Assembly (NCBI GenBank): GCA_964405335.1 | Contig: CAYONP010000088.1 | Location: 1 to 23,988 of the forward strand | Direction of reading: 5' to 3' | Origin: CAYONP01 sp964405335 | GTDB lineage: Bacteria > Armatimonadota > UBA10988 | DNA: 23,988 nt | Part shown: positions 21,978 to 23,988 of the stretch, in pieces | Position numbering within the stretch: the stretch's first letter is position 1 | How the letters are laid out: the number at the start of each line of letters is the position of its first letter | Notes under the pieces: generated by a model | What the model was told of the DNA's origin: nothing | Database searches by the model: none | What the model saw: the letters and a program-made list of their open reading frames with translations, nothing else | Made by a program: the position numbers and the translations under genes

Positions 21978-22755
21978 CCTCGGCCTCCCGCTCCGTCGGT
22001 GCGAACCAGGCGTACTGCACCCGACCCGTGGTGACCTGGCGCGCCGGGCCCATTGCGGCCAGGGCCTCGTCCCCCGCCCGCGACTTGACCACCACCGCCC
22101 TGTTGACCAACGCCCGCGCCCGCTGCACGGTTTCCGCTCGCAGCGGACGATGATCGGCCAGGGCTCGCAAGCCGCTCAGACCGGGCGAGTCGAGCGGCCG
22201 GTCGAACATCGGGTCGAAGTAGACCACATCCCACCGGGCCGGTGCCGCCAGCACCCGCTCGCCGTCGGCGCCGATCACCCGCACTCGGCGCATCGGTTCG
22301 GCCAGCGCATGATCATAGGTGGCCAGCCCGCGGCGCACCAGCGCGGCGATGATCGGCGACGATTCGACGCCGACGAGACAACCCTCCGGGCCGACGGCGT
22401 GGCTGAGCACGATCGCGTCGGCGCCGAGGCCGAGCGTCGCGTCGAGCACCCGGTCGCCCGGCCGGATCGCGGCGAACTCGAGCAAGCGGTCGGTGCCGCC
22501 CGAGCGGAGTGCCCGCAGCCGGCCGATGGCCATGTTCGGGTGCCAGCGGAACTCGGCACCGGCTCGGTCCCGCCAGACCGGCTGGCCGGCCTGCACGGCG
22601 ATGGCCGCGTCGAGCTGCTCTTCGGCGATGAACCGCGCCAGGCTGCGCCGCCGGCGCGGACGGAACTCGGCGACGAGCTCGGCGGCCAGCGCGAGCGCCT
22701 CGGCCTGCTCGGCGGCGCGCTCGTGCTTCGAGGTGGTGACCGCCAAGCGGCTCAT
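21955..22755 (-). CDS. SAM-dependent methyltransferase, RsmJ-like
   Basis: This 266-residue methyltransferase resembles RsmJ, which methylates G1516 of 16S rRNA. Motif I is DATLGLGADAIVLSHAVG at 105-122, strand 2 ends in GVESSP at 129-134, and the active-site motif is VVYFDPMFD at 177-185, where RsmJ relatives have DPMFP. The N-terminal 100 residues (EEQLDAAIAVQAGQPVWRD, FRWHPNMAIGRLRAL) are the RsmJ-like leader. It is not clearly orthologous, so I give no symbol. The ATG at 22755 overlaps the TGA of the preceding gene (ATGA); the frame stays open far upstream but reads as an arginine-rich shadow there. Its 3' end overlaps the zinc-ribbon gene by 23 bases. Confidence 0.85.
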   Translation of the reverse strand: MSRLAVTTSKHERAAEQAEALALAAELVAEFRPRRRRSLARFIAEEQLDAAIAVQAGQPVWRDRAGAEFRWHPNMAIGRLRALRSGGTDRLLEFAAIRPGDRVLDATLGLGADAIVLSHAVGPEGCLVGVESSPIIAALVRRGLATYDHALAEPMRRVRVIGADGERVLAAPARWDVVYFDPMFDRPLDSPGLSGLRALADHRPLRAETVQRARALVNRAVVVKSRAGDEALAAMGPARQVTTGRVQYAWFAPTEREAEDADVTLG

Positions 22756-23717
22756 GGTTTCGGCGGCTTGACCGGCCGCGGCCCGCTCGGAATGCGCGCG
22801 GCGAGCTCGTCGACCAGCGGCGGGCTGCGCCGGTCGTGCAGATGCTCGACCAGAAACAGCGCGTTGGCCTCGGCGCAGTGCCAGGCGCGGGCCGTCAGGG
22901 CGACCACATAGCTGGCCTTGCAGAAGTTGTAGACGCTCGCTCGCAGGCGGTCGAGGGGGTTCTTGCGCAGGCCCTGAAAGTCGACCGCCGGCAGGCCGTC
23001 GTGGTTGGTCTCGCGGCGCTCCAGGCGGTGGGTGATCCAGCTCTTGAAGCGCTGCGAGTGGGCCCAGTCGCCGAGGTTGCCCGACCGTTCGAGGACGATT
23101 TCGGCCAGCGCCCAGCGGCCGATGGTCAGGCTCTCCTTGCCCTGCTCGAAGGTCAGCTCGGTGTGGCCCGTCTCGGTGACCAGGTTCTTCAGCTTCCACT
23201 CGCGCGGCACCTCGCATTCGAGGTCGTAGGCGGTCCACAGATCGAGCTCGCCCAGCGGCGTGTCGTAGAGCGAGCCGAGCACCTGGCGGGCCAGTTGCTT
23301 GAGCCCCTCGTCGCCAAGCGGCGCGTTGACCTGCGCGAGGGTCACCCGCTGCGCCGCCGGACTGTACCAGATCACGCCGATGGCCTCGATATCGCCGCGC
23401 CAGCGGAAGCTCTCGAAGCTCGAAACCTCGCGCTTGCCACGCTTGATCAGCCTAATGTCGCGGTCGGCGCTGAACTCGATCCGCCGCCGCCGAGCCTGCT
23501 TCTCGAGCTGCGCAATCCAGCGGTCGAGGGTCGCCTTGGGATCGACCGACTTCTGCTTCGCGGCGTCGAGCCACTTGATCTGCAGCCGCGGCAGCGCCCC
23601 GTCACTGAGGTAGAGCTCGCCTTCGGCGCGGTCGATGGAGACCTTGTCGAGATACCAGTCGACCGGCGCGACGAAGGTCATCTGCTGCCACCCGAACCGC
23701 CGCCAACCCTCGGGCAT
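22752..23717 (-). CDS. Unknown protein with an internal duplication
   Basis: I do not recognise a family in these 321 residues; there is no signal peptide or membrane segment. Two related halves are visible. The first begins near residue 12 (TFVAPVDWYLDKV, GELYLSDG, LQIKWLDA), the second near 165 (LECEVPREWKLKNL, TELTFEQG, LTIGRWALAE). Both share a Pro, two residues, a bulky residue pair with Leu, then a strand, Gly turn and strand ending in Ile..Trp, suggesting a repeated beta-rich domain. The C-terminus has NFCKASYVVALTARAWHCAEANALFLVEHLHDRR, a helical region, then a proline-lysine tail. The ATG at 23717 has GGAGG 7 bases upstream. It is first in the four-gene minus operon and overlaps the methyltransferase by 4 bases. 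Confidence 0.75.
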   Translation of the reverse strand: MPEGWRRFGWQQMTFVAPVDWYLDKVSIDRAEGELYLSDGALPRLQIKWLDAAKQKSVDPKATLDRWIAQLEKQARRRRIEFSADRDIRLIKRGKREVSSFESFRWRGDIEAIGVIWYSPAAQRVTLAQVNAPLGDEGLKQLARQVLGSLYDTPLGELDLWTAYDLECEVPREWKLKNLVTETGHTELTFEQGKESLTIGRWALAEIVLERSGNLGDWAHSQRFKSWITHRLERRETNHDGLPAVDFQGLRKNPLDRLRASVYNFCKASYVVALTARAWHCAEANALFLVEHLHDRRSPPLVDELAARIPSGPRPVKPPKP

Positions 23718-23736
23718 GCCCTCGCCTCCGCGCGGC

Positions 23737-23787
23737 AGTGTACCACGCGAGATTCCCGCACCGCGCGGGAGGAATGCGTGGTATCAT
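23737..23787. promoter_or_regulatory. Symmetric divergent promoter region with two extended -10 boxes
   Basis: On the plus strand GTGGTATCAT ends at 23787; on the minus strand GTGGTACACT ends at 23737. Both are TGG-type extended -10 boxes pointing outwards. Between them TACCACGC (23741-23748) and GCGTGGTA (23776-23783) are a perfect inverted repeat that encloses a second one, TCCCGC / GCGGGA (23754-23759, 23764-23769). The minus promoter would serve the operon beginning at 23717, the plus one something right of the window. Good -35 boxes are not visible. Confidence 0.45.
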
Positions 23788-23849
23788 GGAGAACAGATGT
23801 TTGCAGATGCTTGGCGGCGGGGTACCGGTCGCACACGGCATCGATCGCT

Positions 23850-23874
23850 GCGCCGACCGGGACGGTCGGCCTAC
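23850..23874 (-). repeat. REP-like GTAG element, copy 1 of an exact 25-bp direct repeat
   Basis: GCCGACC and GGTCGGC pair around GGGAC and are followed by CTAC (GTAG plus palindrome on the minus strand). The 25 bases are repeated exactly at 23951-23975. Confidence 0.75.
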
Positions 23875-23950
23875 TGCCGCCTCGTCGCCCGCGCGGCGCC
23901 GGAGATGGGAGTGTTGTCGTACGCAGCCCGCTGGCCGGCGATGGTCTCCG

Positions 23951-23988
23951 GCGCCGACCGGGACGGTCGGCCTACGCGTAGGTCGACC
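23951..23988 (-). repeat. REP-like GTAG element, copy 2, joined head to head to a third
   Basis: The same 25 bases as at 23850 end in CTAC at 23975. After GC, GTAG (23978-23981) starts another unit, GTAGGTCGACC, cut by the window end. The junction CCTACGCGTAGG is a perfect 12-bp palindrome, so two REP-like units face each other. An 11-base inverted repeat, GGCGCCGGAGA (23895) / TCTCCGGCGCC (23945), links this to the spacer between the copies. Confidence 0.7.

Noticed and set aside
22756..23238. An upstream extension of the RsmJ-like methyltransferase frame
   Set aside because: It reads as arginine-rich shadow sequence inside the neighbouring gene; the ATG at 22755 overlaps the previous stop as expected for an operon.
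23797..23988. An open frame to the window end starting with ATG after GGAGA and an extended -10 box
   Set aside because: Signals in front are tempting, but the frame runs through the two REP-like repeats and is rich in Arg; no family is recognised and the end is unseen. More likely a leader before a gene outside the window.

Overview
The window is a 24 kb piece of a very GC-rich bacterial genome (almost all genes end codons in G or C), broken by one 100-N scaffold gap at 13562-13661. No rRNA, tRNA or other taxonomic marker gene is present. The best lineage hint is the pair of orphan type IV prepilin-like proteins: a prepilin helix followed by FPVF..AR.KAY...C..N..QLG and a C-terminal F(A/V)DGHAK motif. 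This form is typical of Armatimonadota and, less often, planctomycete-like genomes. The large share of sugar-handling genes fits. I infer Armatimonadota or a close neighbour, probably from a metagenome.

Layout. (1) 1-7213, mostly minus strand: a sugar phosphate isomerase/epimerase (cut by the left edge); a prepilin; a three-gene unit of UlaG-like metallo-hydrolase, NamZ/DUF1343 muramidase and a small membrane protein; a plus-strand alpha/beta hydrolase that meets a zinc-less-looking MDR dehydrogenase tail to tail; and a second prepilin. (2) 7342-12235, plus strand: a tightly coupled four-gene operon of a secreted TIM-barrel-like protein with a discoidin-like C-terminus, an unknown protein, and two M16 peptidase subunits that split the active-site motifs between them. 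(3) 12300-13661: a secreted pectate-lyase-3 type beta-helix protein running into the gap. (4) 13662-16015: moaA (minus) and a methyltransferase-cupin pair (plus), separated by an AT-rich island with two opposed, overlapping sigma70-like promoters. (5) 16089-19723, plus strand: gltX, a Cof-type HAD phosphatase, a GmhA-like SIS isomerase and a one-domain biotin-protein ligase, each overlapping the next by a few bases. (6) 19837-20895: a Gfo/Idh/MocA oxidoreductase, then 320 bp of repeats. (7) 21216-23717, minus strand: a four-gene operon of an unknown protein with an internal duplication, an RsmJ-like methyltransferase, and two paralogous coiled-coil proteins, one with a zinc ribbon. (8) 23718-23988: a divergent promoter region and REP-like repeats.

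The signals that the genes do not explain are in the spacers. A GGNAGGANC-type motif lies 48-55 bases upstream of four start codons, all of genes with probable carbohydrate roles. Several short palindromes each carry the same flanking CTAC/GTAG, as REP elements do. Two promoter regions have unusual two-fold symmetry. No complete, obviously novel defence or mobile system is visible; the least understood units are the 7342-12235 and 21216-23717 operons.
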